Assembly (NCBI GenBank): GCA_036874045.1
Contig: CM072339.1
Location: forward strand, 2,115,501-2,179,500
Length of the DNA stretch: 64,000 nucleotides
Origin: Cymodocea nodosa
Lineage: Eukaryota; Streptophyta; Magnoliopsida; Alismatales; Cymodoceaceae
Direction: 5' to 3'
Under the pieces are notes generated by a model. That model did no database searches and was not told the origin of the DNA. It saw nothing but the letters and a program-made list of their open reading frames with translations. Numbering within the stretch: position 1 is the stretch's first letter; every line of letters starts with the position of its first letter. Below are positions 12,563 through 25,774 of the stretch, piece by piece. The position numbers and the translations under genes are program-made.

Positions 12563-14099
12563 ACAAGCAATATTGGTGATCCAACCGACAATTTAATCAC
12601 ACATGGCAAAAATTATTGATGGCTTAATTCATCAAGAATTATACGGTTTTTTGGGATCTTTTGTTTCACAAAGCCGTTGATCATAGAGGTCACTTTATTT
12701 CTTACAGTGCAGGGTGAGTAAATATGAAATCATATGCAATAGTTATTGGCATCCCATGGAACTCTGGATTTCCACCTTGGAACAAGATCTGCAATTTAGA
12801 AACAATTATGAAGGCCAAAGCGTGTTTGGGTAGGTTGCACAAAATTCTTAAATATAACCTAAAGTGGATCATTCTATTAGAGGTTGGAACTGTGTTTGTT
12901 TCATATTGTGATTTTCAGACTAATAAAATCATCTCTGCATTTTTTCTTTTTCTTTTTCCCAAATTAAGCAACCATTTGAGATTTTCTATTATCTTTAGAT
13001 TCCATTCTGTTCTTTCTTAAATACGAACCATGTCTTTCGATTTCATGAAATTAGTAGATTTACGATCAAAACCTCAGTTTGACAACACCCTCGTGCCTGC
13101 TTTACTAGGGTGGACATGGCTTCAGAAATAAAGGTGCTAATTCCAACTTGATATCTGACAAAGCTTTGAATTAACTGGACTTCTTTTTGGAAAGAAATAA
13201 AATGCATGTAAGGGATCATAAATGACAATCTTCAACCAGCAACATTTAAGACCTCCGATCAATAATTCCCTCTTCTTTCTCTCGTAAGATTGCCTAGAAA
13301 AAATATTGTGCGATCAAATTCAAATAAAAACATTATTAATATCATAAAAATTTAAGATCTCTAATCTAGATGAGATCTTAACCACAATGGAATTATTGAT
13401 CATCCAAATTGATGGCAATATAAACTTCGATCGATGTTTAATTAAGCTAGTGTTGGTGGTGGGAACAACCACCCTCTTTACACAATGAGACGGAGCTATA
13501 AATGGGTGATCCAAATGAACCATAATGCTGAAGTATTAGAATGGATGTTGAACTATTGTCGACAGTACCTTATACCCAATTTTTATATATTATTTGAAGT
13601 AGTTCTCTACGATTTATTCACGGTGTTTTTGTACTCGGTTTGCATATTGGGTTGATGAATGCTGATTCGTTCATCCATATAGCTAGTACTCCTTGCAAAG
13701 AAGATAGTTCTTGGCAAGAACTAAGCTAGGATTTTAAACTTACATATCATCAAAAAAATTGATAAATTGTGTGTATGTTATTTAAAAAATTATATTTATT
13801 TGCATACCATTAAATATGTATGATTGCTATTTGTATATGTTTATGATTAATCTATCTAGTGTGGTACTAAGGATATCAAAGTAAAATGAATATTTTTTTT
13901 AACCCTTTCGACAACTTACGACCTTAGACTTGACGATACTTATCTTATCCGTACACTTTCCTCGTCAGGAAAGAAAACAACAGAAGACAGTGAGAATAAT
14001 ACAAAATAAAGATGACAGAGTATGACAAAACATAACAAGAAATGTAATAGTATTTATGCACCAATACAAATTTATATGAATCTAATGTTTGTACAGTAG
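12563..14099. other. Phosphofructokinase 3' flank and intergenic
   Basis: The first ~150 bases probably hold the 3' UTR. The rest is AT-rich and without recognisable genes. From about 14100 onward the sequence becomes homologous to the upstream regions of the other receptor genes, which marks the left limit of the array. Confidence 0.5.
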
Positions 14100-16039
14100 T
14101 GTTTTTCCTTTTTTGTTTAAATAATCATAAATATTTTAAATAGTTAACAATTGTATTCAACATCATTGATCTTTTATTTATGAATAACGAAATTGAAATC
14201 ATTTTAAAAAATTCAACAAACCACTTTCTTTTCTTCAAGTTATAATGTTTGGATAACAACATTATAAATGTTTATCATAAATTTTTTTAATAGTAATCAT
14301 ATATGAAAAAGTCAAATCAATTAATTTATGTAGTAGTTATTAATAAATTTAGTAATAATCACAAATGTTTTGAATAGGAATTATCCAAAAATTAATCATT
14401 CTATTTTATTATGAAGGAAATTTTTGAAAAAATCTATAAATTTGAAGATCTGTCTTTATTAATTTCCAAAGGAATTTTCAACTCTCCCACGGTCGCTTAT
14501 CTATAACTATATCATTTTCTGTGTAAAATATTATAACTTTTATATTTAGATCTTAGATGGAGCTGTTTCTAATATTTTTACGTGTAAATGTATCTTAACC
14601 TTTGTTTTGACTTTTCATGATTTATTTAATTCGATAATTCTTATGTTAATACCTATCTTAACAAGCAAAAGAGATGTTTTCATTTTTTATTTACATCACA
14701 AACAAGGAGATTGCTGGACAGATCGTCGGTCAAGCCGAAATGTAATCTCGAAAATCATACATTTTATAAAATAAAATTAATATAATTATTTCTATCCTTT
14801 CTGTATAATCTATTTTATTAGTAGAATAGGACAGTCAATTAGTACAACGCACATGTTTTTGAAACCAACTGCAGGAGAATCCCAATATCAATAGCTATTA
14901 TTAATCAGAATAATTACAAATATTATATTTATCTATGTATAAGATGCCATATTAAGTTTGCATCAGAGATAAAAGAAAAGAAATGTTTATTGTATTCAGG
15001 ATCAAGTCTTACATCATTTATAAAAAGTTGAAAAATAATTGCAATAAAATAACTATCATCTATCTAGCTATTCCTCAAAATCTCTCCTTTCTAAAATATT
15101 TCTCATTCTAATAGAATTAAAATAAGTAAAGACTCTATTTTTTATCATCTTTTCTTCCTTTTCTTGAAGTGCGTTCACACGTAATTAAGGACTTAGGTGG
15201 CGGTTCCTTAACCTTACATTATATGTACAAGCACGATTAATTTAATTCTATTATTCTAAATAAATAACCAATGCTACTTTTATAAACATGAGCATTGAAA
15301 GAGGACACCTTATTTGTCTTTCTCAACAAGCAAAATAGATAAAGAGATGTTTTCATTTTATATTTATGTCACAAATATTGACATTACTCGCAGTTCGTCG
15401 ACCATGCGAAAACGAAATATTGGATAGCATGCATTTTATAAAATATAATTGGAAAATTATTCTTATTACTTCAGTAAAACTTACTGGATTTGTGGGTATA
15501 TGAGGACAATTAATTGGGTGCAGCGTAAATGTTTTACAAACCAAAATCAGAAGAATCCTCGTGTCGATTATTATTAATAATCAAAATAATTACAAATATT
15601 ATATTCATTTACGCAAAAGATGTTATATTAAGTTTACATCAAAGATAGAAGGAAAGAAATTTTTAATGTATTAAGGATGGAATCCATGAAATTTAGATAA
15701 ATAATTGCAATTAAATATTTCCCATTTAACTTGTTTATGACAAGTGGGATACATTTTAAATATTTTTGCACCAGCTCAAATATTCAGAAATTGAAGTTTG
15801 CAAATTCAACCTTTGGTAGCTTACATCAGTATGATAGATTATTTTGAAAACATCAACATCATGGCTTTGTCAAACACCCCCTGAAACACAGTTGTTATTC
15901 ATATATTTCTATTTAATATATTTTTCATGGTATGGATGTGTATTAAATGGGATGCAAACCATTTCAGTCGGATTCAAATGGAGGTGAGGCACCTTCTGAA
16001 GATTTGTAGCTCATCCAATTGAGAGGTTGAAAGAAGGAA
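14100..16039 (+). promoter_or_regulatory. Upstream region of receptor gene A
   Basis: Homologous, with many substitutions, to the regions before genes B, D and F (for example about 23950-25985). It contains a diverged internal direct duplication (about 14690-15010 against 15345-15665). A likely TATA region lies near 15905 (TATTTAATATA). The site that is TGACGTCA in B, D and F reads TTACATCA here (15821-15828). The W-box positions of B are also altered here, reading TTAACC rather than TTGACC near 15205. This is the most diverged of the full-length upstream regions. Confidence 0.65.
14690..15665 (+). repeat. Diverged direct duplication in the gene A promoter
   Basis: About 14690-15010 and 15345-15665 align by eye: both run from a TTTTCATTTT start through CATTTTATAAAATA, AGAAGAATCC (GAGAATCC in the first), ATTATTAATxATCA-like, AATTACAAATATTATAT and AAGATG to TTTATTGTATT/TTTAATGTATT. 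The same pair occurs upstream of B (about 24565-24890 and 25245-25560), of D (42345-42665 and 42840-43155) and at the right edge (62880-63200 and 63600-63920). The duplication therefore predates the gene array. Confidence 0.75.
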
Positions 16040-19000
16040 ATGGCTTCTTCTTTGATGTTTCTATTGTCTCTGGTGACAATCTCAACGTCCATTGTAGTTA
16101 TTGTTCGTGGTCAGAAAGGTTTGTTGCATAATGTACATATCCTTTGCTAAATCATTACGTTCCTTGAACTTATGATGCTTTTCATCGTAGTATATCATTT
16201 GAAGCAGATGATGTTGTTGGAAATGAACATAACTTTCTTAGATTTTACACTAACAATGTTTCGTCAAGTACCAGCTATAATTGTGTTATCTTGTATCCAC
16301 ACTCGGTCGATTCTTGATTATTCTAGTTTTATTTTTCCTCCATGAAACGTTTGTATCCTCCTAATGGAAATTATTACCCATTTATCTTGTTAGAGTACTC
16401 TTACTCGTTGATACAAATGGATAGATGATGGACCCGATGGGATACAAAACATCTAAAAAAATTTTTGTAATTAACTTCCAAGTCCAATATATTTGATCTC
16501 CCATGAAGTGGTACTATTTGATTTGCAAAAGATTGTTGATAAATTATGTTGAAATTGATTGTCCATATAATCGATTACATGTAATTTCTATGAATGTAGA
16601 GTTTCTAAATATCGATTGTGGAAGGGGATACCCCAATACTGACCATGTCACGGGATTGAAGTACATCAGTGATTATGCGTACATAGATTCTGGTGTGGTT
16701 CACACGGTAAGTTTTACATATCGAGAAAACCAAGAGTACTCTCACGCTACGCACCTTAGGAGCTTTCCCAACGGTAAGAGAAACTGCTACACACTCAAAC
16801 CAGTCCGCAAAGGAGGGTCATATTTGGTGAGGGCCTACTTCCTCTACGGTAACTACGATGGCCTCAATCGCCTCCCCAAGTTTGAACTCCACCTCGGCGT
16901 CAACTTGTGGGAAACAATAACGATCAACGATGCATCGACCTACATTTCTTCTGAGATCTTGGCTTTTGCACCGACCAACACCATGTCACTTTGCCTCGTC
17001 AACACCGGATATGGAACGCCTTTTGTGTCGGCAATTGATGTGAGGCCTCTTTTGGACACCATGTATGAATACGCTAATGCCTCTCAATCATTAGTTACCT
17101 TTCGTCGATTGAACTTCGGTGGAGATTCCAGTAAAAGAGAAATCAGGTCAAAGAACTACAACACCTATTCAAAAATTATATATATATATATATTTTTTCT
17201 ATTGATTGTATAAAGTTCACTTCCTGATCTTGTGGTATCAACTGCATGCCAATAGGTACAAGAATGATAGATACGATCGCTTGTGGAGGACTTACAATCA
17301 AGATGATTGGAAAACACAAAATACAACTAGCTTTGTAAAACCAAATTCTTACAAGCAACCACAAGAAGTCATGGCAACTCAGTCCATACCAATGAATGGT
17401 CGTAAATTGGAAATCAAGCTGAATTTGGACATTGCATCCAAATACCATGTAATGGAGCACTATGCAGAGTTACAATTGCTGTCAGGGAATCAGACTAGGA
17501 ATTTCACCGTAAACCTAAATGACCAATACATTGATAAAATCAATTCTATAAATCTCAAGTACTTGGAAGCATACACATCGTACACGCTAAACCCAATAAG
17601 TTCTGATGTGCTACATTGGTCTTTGCTTAAGGCAAATGATTCGACATTGCCACCGATAATCAATGCGATCGAAGTCTACATCGTCAGAAAGCATGAAGTA
17701 CAAGCTACTCATGATGGAGATGGTATGCAATTAATTAATTCATAATATCTTATGACGTTTAATCTTTCCTTAATAACCTTAATTTAACATGAATGTATAT
17801 TCAAGTTGTCTTCATGATTGATTATATCAGTCTGTTCCACTAATAATTAACTTCTATTTTAATTTATAGTCAAAGCCATGGTAGACATCAAGACACATTA
17901 CGTAGTGAAGAAAAATTGGATGGGTGATCCATGTGCTCCCAAACGATTCACTTGGCAAGGTCTAAAGTGTAGCGACGAGTACTCCAAGAACCCAAGAATC
18001 ATCTCCTTGTGAGTATCAAAAATGTGATTGCACATGGAAATGAAAAAGAAAAGAACATTGGTTAATTTCATTAGGATCTTAATGCAGGACATTATCTTCT
18101 AGTGGGCTAATCGGTAGGATATCATCTTCATTTGGGAAGCTAAACAAACTTCATTACTTGTGAGTATTTCTTTCTTAACTATTATTGAACATAGGTTTGT
18201 AAACGTTGGTTCAAAATGTCTTCCCAACTATTAGCAAGAGAAAATCTATATATTTTACCATACATAATATACAACTTGAAATTATCATCTTATTCTTGTA
18301 CTTCAGATTAAAATAATCATTACCAAATGTATCCCTAGCCTTTAATCCTTGCTAGGCTCATTCATGATAGTCCAACAAATGCAACAGAAGATAGATAGAT
18401 AGATAGATATGAACATTATGAGATTTAAGATATGAAATTATATCAATATTATGCATTGGCTAATTTTCCATCATCCTAGATGTTGTATTGCGTCCATAGT
18501 TTGCATACCATTAATGTTATTTTGTGAAGATGATTAATTATGAGTTGCATCTCTATACAGAAAAGTTCAATCTATGTGTGTGGTTCAATCCATTGATCTA
18601 TTACTCGACTTTGGAAATACATTTAGAATGACTGAAATTTTACTTGGTTTACACTTTTCCTCAAATAAAATGTTTTCAAATACATAAATTCTAATTTTTT
18701 GTAAAGTAGTGATCAATTTTTTTTTTGTTCTAAAAAATCTATTCATAAACTTGTAGAATAAGGAATTTTGTAAAATAATGACTTGAAGTAGTTTCAAATG
18801 AGGATTTTGTGTGAACTAGTGAGTCCAATCGATCTTAATTTATCTAGATAGAAAGTTGGTCTATATCTTTCTTTTTCTAGGTAACAATCAAATAATTTGT
18901 CGACTATAAAATAAAAAGACATTCACTATACATGTTGACTATTTATTGTAGGGACTTATCAAACAATAGTTTAACTGGTGTAATTCCAGAATTCTTGGGA

Positions 19001-21291
19001 CAACTACCACACCTTAGGATCTTGTAAGTACCAATTAAGCACTATGAAACATGTTATATATATAGTTTCATTACCTTTTCATTATATATAATAAATACTT
19101 TTTCAGGAATCTACAAAACAATAATCTTAGGGGACCAATCCCTAAGTCAATTTCTATAAAGGTGGAAGCAAAGATTCTAGTTCTAAAGTAAGCTTTTTTC
19201 TTACAATAGACCTTCCATTTAAAAGACACATTAACATTTCAATTATCATTTATATGTTTTTGAGGCTTATGTGCTTATTTGCATTCCAATTTAGGGTTGA
19301 AGGAAACCCCTTAATGAATAATCCTAGTCCCAATCTAGATGATGGTGGTACAAATCTTCCTTTGATTCTTGGGGCAACTATTGGAGGTGTGGTAGCATTA
19401 TTTGTTGTCGGCTTAGTCATTTGTTGGATATACAAAAAGCGTAGAAGAGGTATATTTCCATCTTAGGTGTTAAATTGGAGAGGAGAGACTAGATTCATAG
19501 ATAACGTCAATTTATGGAAAACTATATTATATCTATTGGTGATGGAATCATTTAATTGTTTGGATTGTTGTAGTCGACCAACTAGTACCAACTCAAACTC
19601 AAGAAGAAGCAACTCCTGCTAATGAAGGTCAGGCCACCGCAATATCATTCAAATTGAATAAGAACTACTACACATATTATGACCTTCAAACAATAACAAA
19701 TGGCTTCATGCATCTAATTGGAGAGGGAGGATTTGGAAATGTGTACAAAGGAAGATTGAAAGATGGCACCCTCGTGGCTGTCAAGAAGATTTCGAAGATA
19801 TCACCTCAAGCATTAAAACAATTCAAAAGAGAGGTAATGCATGATCTTTTGCATATTGGAAAAAAAAATGCTCTAAGAAAAAGACCTTCAATTTTGTTTT
19901 CGTCGATTACCAACTATTATACATTCGTAATACTCTTCCTTTTAAACAACCATCGAAATATATATTATTGATGGATGAAAGTAAAAAATTCTACCTAACA
20001 ACTAGGAATATAGTTGAATATCTTGCTTGATAGCATTTGAGCATAATTTTTCCTTGTTGGATTCAGGTAAAGGTTTTGGCAAGGATTTGTCATAATAACT
20101 TGGTATCCCTTATTGGATATTGTTATGAAGATGATTGCATAGGACTTGTCTATGAACACATGGCTTGGGGTAGTCTTGCAGATAACCTCAGAGGTATGTA
20201 ACTTGAACATCTAAGATTGTCACCTATCTAAAACAAATTTGATGCCAAATCTTTAATTCTATTTCTCAAAAAAGATCCTACATTGTTAATGTTAAAAATG
20301 GAAATAAATCAACAAGTAGTAAGTAATTTGTTTAGATGTTGATAAGCATGTTTATTTTAATGTCTTGTAGGTGAACGTAGCAAATTAAGTACTTTATCTT
20401 GGAGAGAGCGTGTTCATATATTACTTGAAGTTGCTCAAGGTATATCAAACCACACTACATATGGGTTTCAACTATTGTAATTTTTCTGCTTTACATTTTT
20501 GTGTCGCACTGTGTTGTGATGAATGATTGATTTATATGTAGGGTTTCACCATCTACACAATGCAAACATAATCCATGGAGATGTAAAGACAAGCAACATC
20601 CTTTTGGGTGAGAACATGGAGGTCAAGATTGGAGACTTTGGCATGTCACGAATCTTTGAAAGTGATACTTTCACTCAAGTGATAACCATTGCAGGCACAC
20701 CAGGGTATATTGACCCAGAGTAAGTGTTTGCTTCCCATGCATATGCATCATGGAACCTCGTCTTACTAGATAACATACCACATTAATTAAAACATAGTAG
20801 TTGAGCCATATTCCTTTTTAGCGTATCTAATGGACATATATGTGTACCTAAGAATGGACACTACTGTTTCATGTAGGTATTTAAGGACGGGAATTTTAAA
20901 TAAGAGAAATGACATATATAGCTTCGGTATTGTTCTACTAGAGTTGATTACTGGACAACCTGCCATAAATAACTCAACGGAAAGAAATTTACTTGACTGG
21001 GTAAAGTCAAAGCTTGAAACAACAAAGTTAGAAGATATAGTAGATGACAAGCTTCAAGAGTACAACCCAAATTCAGTTAAGAAGGTTATGGACATAGCAT
21101 TGTCATGCACTGCTTCTACTAATGAGGGGAGGCCAACCATGATAGAAGTGTTGTCAATGATTAAAGACTGTGTAGGGCTTAAGAATGTTCAAGGAGAAAT
21201 GAGTCAAGTCTCAAGTCAATCAACATTTGATATTACGCAAGAGATGTTTACCATGGAGACGAGCCAATTTTTTAATCCAAATGCACGATAA
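16040..21291 (+). CDS. Gene A: malectin-like LRR receptor kinase (LRR-I), non-RD
   Basis: Thirteen exons: 16040-16118, 16600-17146, 17256-17722, 17870-18008, 18088-18159, 18952-19023, 19107-19187, 19295-19449, 19574-19833, 20067-20193, 20371-20439, 20542-20719, 20877-21291. They sum to 2661 nt (886 aa) with all phases consistent. Order: signal peptide (about 1-24), malectin-like domain (about 27-346), WMGDPCAP linker, about three LRRs (two of them 24-residue units on 72-nt exons), membrane span (about 508-531) with a KKRRR stop-transfer run, and kinase (about 580-855). Kinase marks: P-loop GEGGFG 587-592, Lys608, catalytic loop HGD 701-703 with Asn708, DFG 721-723, activation segment ending GTPGYIDPE 741-749. 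HRD is changed to HGD, so it is a non-RD kinase. In plants this family acts at the plasma membrane, often in responses to microbes. The ligand cannot be told. A reading frame through intron 1 also reaches exon 2, but it lacks a signal peptide. Confidence 0.92.
18391..18408. repeat. (GATA)n microsatellite in intron 5 of gene A
   Basis: Four to five GATA units. The matching introns of B, C, D and E keep only one or two units (for example near 28336 and 38000), so this is a copy-specific expansion. Confidence 0.8.
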
Positions 21292-23021
21292 GCATGGACC
21301 AGTACATTCCAATTACACTTCTTTTATAGATCCAAGTCCCTAATATTTGAATTTTTTTTCTTTGTATATTTGTGGGTGTGTGTGTTGTGTGTGCATGTGT
21401 GTTTTTTGTGAGCGAGTATGCATGTGTAATTTGTCATTGGAATAATTATATTGTAGATTTTTTTCAATCATGCAACTACAATTGTATTTTACACTTAAAT
21501 ATTTATCTAACAACCATATAAAATTTTAGAAGTAACTTCTTCAACAGCAACATTAATAAAAAAATATATTTAAAAAATAAAAAATTATATTAAAAAAATT
21601 AAACCTTACCGTTAGTAGTTAATATATAGTTGCGCTACAAGATATTAAGATTAAAATAAAGAAAATCACCCTTTGTCTTAGTTATTCTATCCCTAATCTT
21701 TAAATGTAAATAATGGACATACATAGGAAAAGATGTTTTGTTTTAAATGATGTTGTTTAACTAATTCGATGAAGGACAGACGACAAATAAAAATAAGTAA
21801 CAAATGAAAAAATAATTTATTTCATCTTTTGACAAAGCAAGGGACATAAAATAAGAGATTATTCTCTTGCATGAATAAAAGACGGAGTGCAAATGAAAAA
21901 TATTGACAGTTAAAAAAAAAAAATTTACGAAAAAAAGGAAAGAGATGGACACCTGCCCATCACTTAGTCGACAACCCTGCAATTCCCAGCCTCGTCTGCG
22001 AGACCTTTCGATTTTGTCGCCCTTCCTGTTTTGCATCGCTGAATCCCTCGTTTGCGATTATAAGAGACGGACGAAGGTCGAAGAAGGGCTGGCTTGCACC
22101 CTCCTCTCCTGATATCTCTCACTCTCGATCGCTATTCTTCGGTCTCCTTTCTTACTCGATTATCATTGGGGTAAGAAACGAGTTGAAAGGGTAGAATCGT
22201 CCATCATGAATCTTCAAAAATGAAAAAAAAAAAAGGATTAGTGGAAGAGATCAAGTAGAAAGAAGGTGGGTTCCAGTGCACTCCGAGTCTCTTCCTCTTC
22301 CTCAGTTACATAGGTCTCTTTTGGCTCCCAATAGAGTTGCCTTCCGCCGACGAGGCTAGTCGCCCAAGCCCTTTGAACCCTCACTGGAGCCAAAGATATG
22401 TAAACAGAAAGAAAACAAAACAACAGAAGAAAGAAGACTCTAACCTATGCCTTTAAACTCTTGCCTGTTTGTGGTGGAGCTTAGCTGACTCGGTTGATCT
22501 CGCGTAGGTAAATTCCACTTATCTACGGTGGAGCTCTGCCTCCTCATGAACGGAAGCTCCATCCGTTCGTGGCGGTTGATCCAACATTCCTCACGTTGGC
22601 GATCTTGCTCGTCTGTGACAGGGCAGTGATCGTGTGTGCAAACGAAATGATGGGTGATTCAACTCTCACGCAGTGCATCGACATCGAATGATGACAGTGG
22701 CACTCGGTTGATGGCGGCGGTCTGCGGTTAACAAGAGGGTTAGGTTTCGAACGGAGGAGAATAACTGAATAAGGAAAGGAAAAGAAAGAGAAAAAGAAAT
22801 AAAATAAAAAGAAGAAGAAAGAAAGAAAAATTAAAAAAATAGAAAGAGATGGTAAGGATGAAAAAAAATAAAAGAAAAGCGAAGTAAAAGGAATAAGCTA
22901 GGAAATGTATTTGTATAATATTAAAGATTTTTTTTACTGCGCTATGAAATGTTCGAAAGAAAATAAAACAAAAAGTTTAAAATGGTTGAAAATGAATGTT
23001 CGAAAAATTAAAAAAAAAAAG
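21292..23021. other. 3' flank of gene A with GC-richer block
   Basis: After the stop come a GT-rich tract (about 21370-21425) and AT-rich sequence, both shared with the other copies. From about 21940 to 22735 the composition turns GC-richer and clearly differs from its surroundings. The block is conserved after B (31885-32700) and D (49480-50295) but is absent after C and E. It holds no ORF preserved among copies: frames differ and stops appear. I cannot identify it. A purine-rich run (about 22770-22880) separates it from the next unit. Confidence 0.55.
22780..22880. repeat. Purine-rich (GAAA/AAAG) low-complexity tract
   Basis: Long run of A and G on the plus strand with AAAGAAAG-like units. 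It is found only in the spacer after gene A. The spacers after B and D carry the inverted-repeat element at this place. Confidence 0.8.
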
Positions 23022-24999
23022 ATTTAATTTTTTTGATCCACGAGGCACAACCCACTGACATGTTTAGGCTTAAAGAATGGGCTGAGATGTTTGGATTAAC
23101 ATGTGTGGTGATCAGTGGTGGGCACGGCCTATGGCCCAATGGGAAGTTTCAGACTTGTAGTTCTTTTCTTCGGAACAAATTACTGTTTATGATCGTCAAA
23201 TTAGGTCATCTGACGACAGCATGTAAATATGTAATTACAAATACGGGTCAACAACTTTATTAACCTATATTATAATAAGTGAAGGACCAAGTCAACGACC
23301 GGCTTTTTTCCTTAAATGCCCAAATTGCCTATGCGGATGTAATATAAACTCTTTAAATTGACTACTCTTTAACCTATAAAATAATATAGAATGTAATCTG
23401 CAGGCATGGTCGGACTTTTCATATTAAATGGGCTAGTAGAAAATATATATTGGACAATTTAGCAGAATGCTTTTTACGTCATTTAGAAAAGTACTAAAGG
23501 AAAGAAAATAGTTACAATTGTGCTTGACTGGGAGGCCATTCTTTTAAGCACCATATAATTGTTTAATTGTTAACGGTATTAAATTCCTTTTTTTTTCTAA
23601 ATGTATGCCACTAGATTATCATTCATCGAACAAGTCTTTCATTTGATTTTGCAGTTAATTCTTCACAATATCTATCACAAAGAATGAGTTACAATAAAAA
23701 ATGTTTGTTAATTCAAGAAACAAGTATATTGTTCAACTGTTTGTCTAATTTTCTAGCTGTTTGTACGAAGGAACGATCATCAAACCAAATCGAGCTTTGA
23801 GAAGGGGAGGATGAAAACAAAGAAGTGGTGGGGTAGAGAAAAAGAAGTCAATTTCTTGGGATTTTCTAATATAATATCATATATACTACCTTGTAAAACA
23901 GTATTGTACGTACAAAAGGCAATGATGCTTACGCATGATTTTTTTTGTTTATTAACATTCGATTTCCAAATAATCATAAATATTTTAAATAGTTAACAAA
24001 TGTATTCAACTTCATTAATTTTTTATTTATGAATAATTAAATTGAAATCATTTTAAAAAATTCAACAAACCACTTTCTTTTCTTCAAGGTATAATGTTCG
24101 GATAAGAACATTATAAATATTGAAAATCATTGACTTACTTTTAAATACTTATCATAATTTTTTTTAGTAGTAATCATATATGAAGAAATCAAATCAAATC
24201 AATTAATTTATGTAATAGTTATTAATAAAATTAGTAATAATCATAAATGTTTTGAATAGGAATTATCCAAAAATTAATCATTCTATTATTAAGGAAATTT
24301 TTGAAAAAATCTATAAATTTTAAGATCTGCCTTTATTAATTTCCAAAGGAATTTTCAACTCTCCCACGGTCGCTTATCTACAACTATATCATTTTCTGTG
24401 TAAAATATTATAACCTTTATATTTAGATCTTAGAGCTGGAGCTGTTTCTAATCCTTTTACGTGCAAATGTATCTTAACCCTTGTTTTAACTTTTCATGAT
24501 TTATCTAATTCTATTGTTCTTATGTTAATACCTGTCTTAACAAGCAAAAGAGACAAAGGAAATGTTTTTATTTTATATTTACATCACAAACAAGGAGATT
24601 GCTGGACAGATTATCGGTCAAGCCGAAATGCAATCTCGAAAATCATACGTTTTATAAAATATAATTAATATAATTATTTCTATCCTTTCAGAATAATCTA
24701 TTTTATTAGTAGAAGAGGGCAGTTAATTGGTACAGCGCACATGTTTTTGAAACCAACTGCAGAAGAATCCCAATATCAATAGTTATTATTAATCAGAATA
24801 ATTAAAAATATTATATTTATCTATGTATAAGATGCCATATTAACTTTGCATCAAAGATAAAAGAAAAGAAAAGTTTATTGTATTCAGGATCAAGTCTTAC
24901 ATCATTTACGAGAGATTGAAAAATAATTGCAATAAAATAACTATCATCTCTTTAGCTCTTCCTCAAAATCTATTCCTTCTAAAATATTTCTCATTTTAA

Positions 25000-25104
25000 T
25001 TGACCTTTAGAATTAAAATAAGTAAATACTCTATTTTTTCTCATCTTTTCTTCCTTGAAGTGCGTTCACACGTAATTAAGGACTTAGGTGACGGCTCCTT
25101 GACC
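25000..25104 (+). promoter_or_regulatory. Two W-box motifs and an ACGT element upstream of gene B
   Basis: TTGACC occurs at 25000-25005 and again at 25099-25104, with CACACGTA between them at about 25066. TTGAC(C/T) is the binding core of WRKY factors in defence promoters. The same motifs are found upstream of F (about 60388 and 60487). The whole segment is deleted upstream of D, and the motif bases differ in A. Function is inferred from the motif only. Confidence 0.45.
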
Positions 25105-25766
25105 TTACATTATATGTAAAAGCACGATTTATTTAATTCTATTATTCTAAATAAATAACCAATGTTACCTTTATAAACATAAGCATTGAAAGAGGACACC
25201 TTATTTGTCTTTCTCAACAAGCAAAATAGATAAAGAGATGTTTTCATTTTATATTTACGTCACAAATATTGACATTACTCGTAGTTCGTCGACCATGCGA
25301 AAATGTAATATTGGATAGCATGCATTTTACAAAATATAATTGGAAAATTATTCTTATTACTTTAGTAAAACTTACTGGATTTGTAGGTAGAAGAGAACAA
25401 TTAATTGGGTGCAGCGCAAATGTTTTACAAACAAAAATCAGAAGAATCCTCGTGTCGATTATTATTAATAATCAAAATAATTACAAATATTATATGCATT
25501 TACGCAAAAGATGTTATATTAAGTTTACATCAAAGATAAAAGGGAAGAAATTTTTAATGTATTAAGGATCGAGTCTTACATCATCCATGAAGAGTAGAGA
25601 AATAATTGCAATTAAATAACCGTCACCTCCCCCTTTCCGATGGCAATCACTCCCTTTCAAAATATTTCTCTTCTAACTTGTTTATGTTAACTGGGATACA
25701 TTTTAAATATTTTGCACGAGCTCAAATATTCAGAAAATGAACTTTGCATATTCAACCTTTGGCAGC

Positions 25767-25774
25767 TGACGTCA
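25767..25774 (+). promoter_or_regulatory. TGACGTCA palindrome upstream of gene B
   Basis: Perfect 8-base bZIP (TGA/CRE-type) palindrome 212 bases before the ATG and about 85 bases before the likely TATA region. It is present in B, D and F and absent in A, C and E. Confidence 0.55.

Noticed and set aside
16503..17213. Long ORF reading through the end of intron 1 into the malectin-like exon (also at 26449, 36034, 44044 and 53662)
   Set aside because: It lacks a signal peptide and crosses a good acceptor. The spliced model from the ATG at 16040 gives a signal peptide and exact phases. Its preservation in five copies follows from duplication.
23811..25565. Small ORFs repeated in each spacer (23811, 25269 and their copies)
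   Set aside because: They are kept only because the DNA is recently duplicated. They have no domain, no splice context and AT-driven composition.
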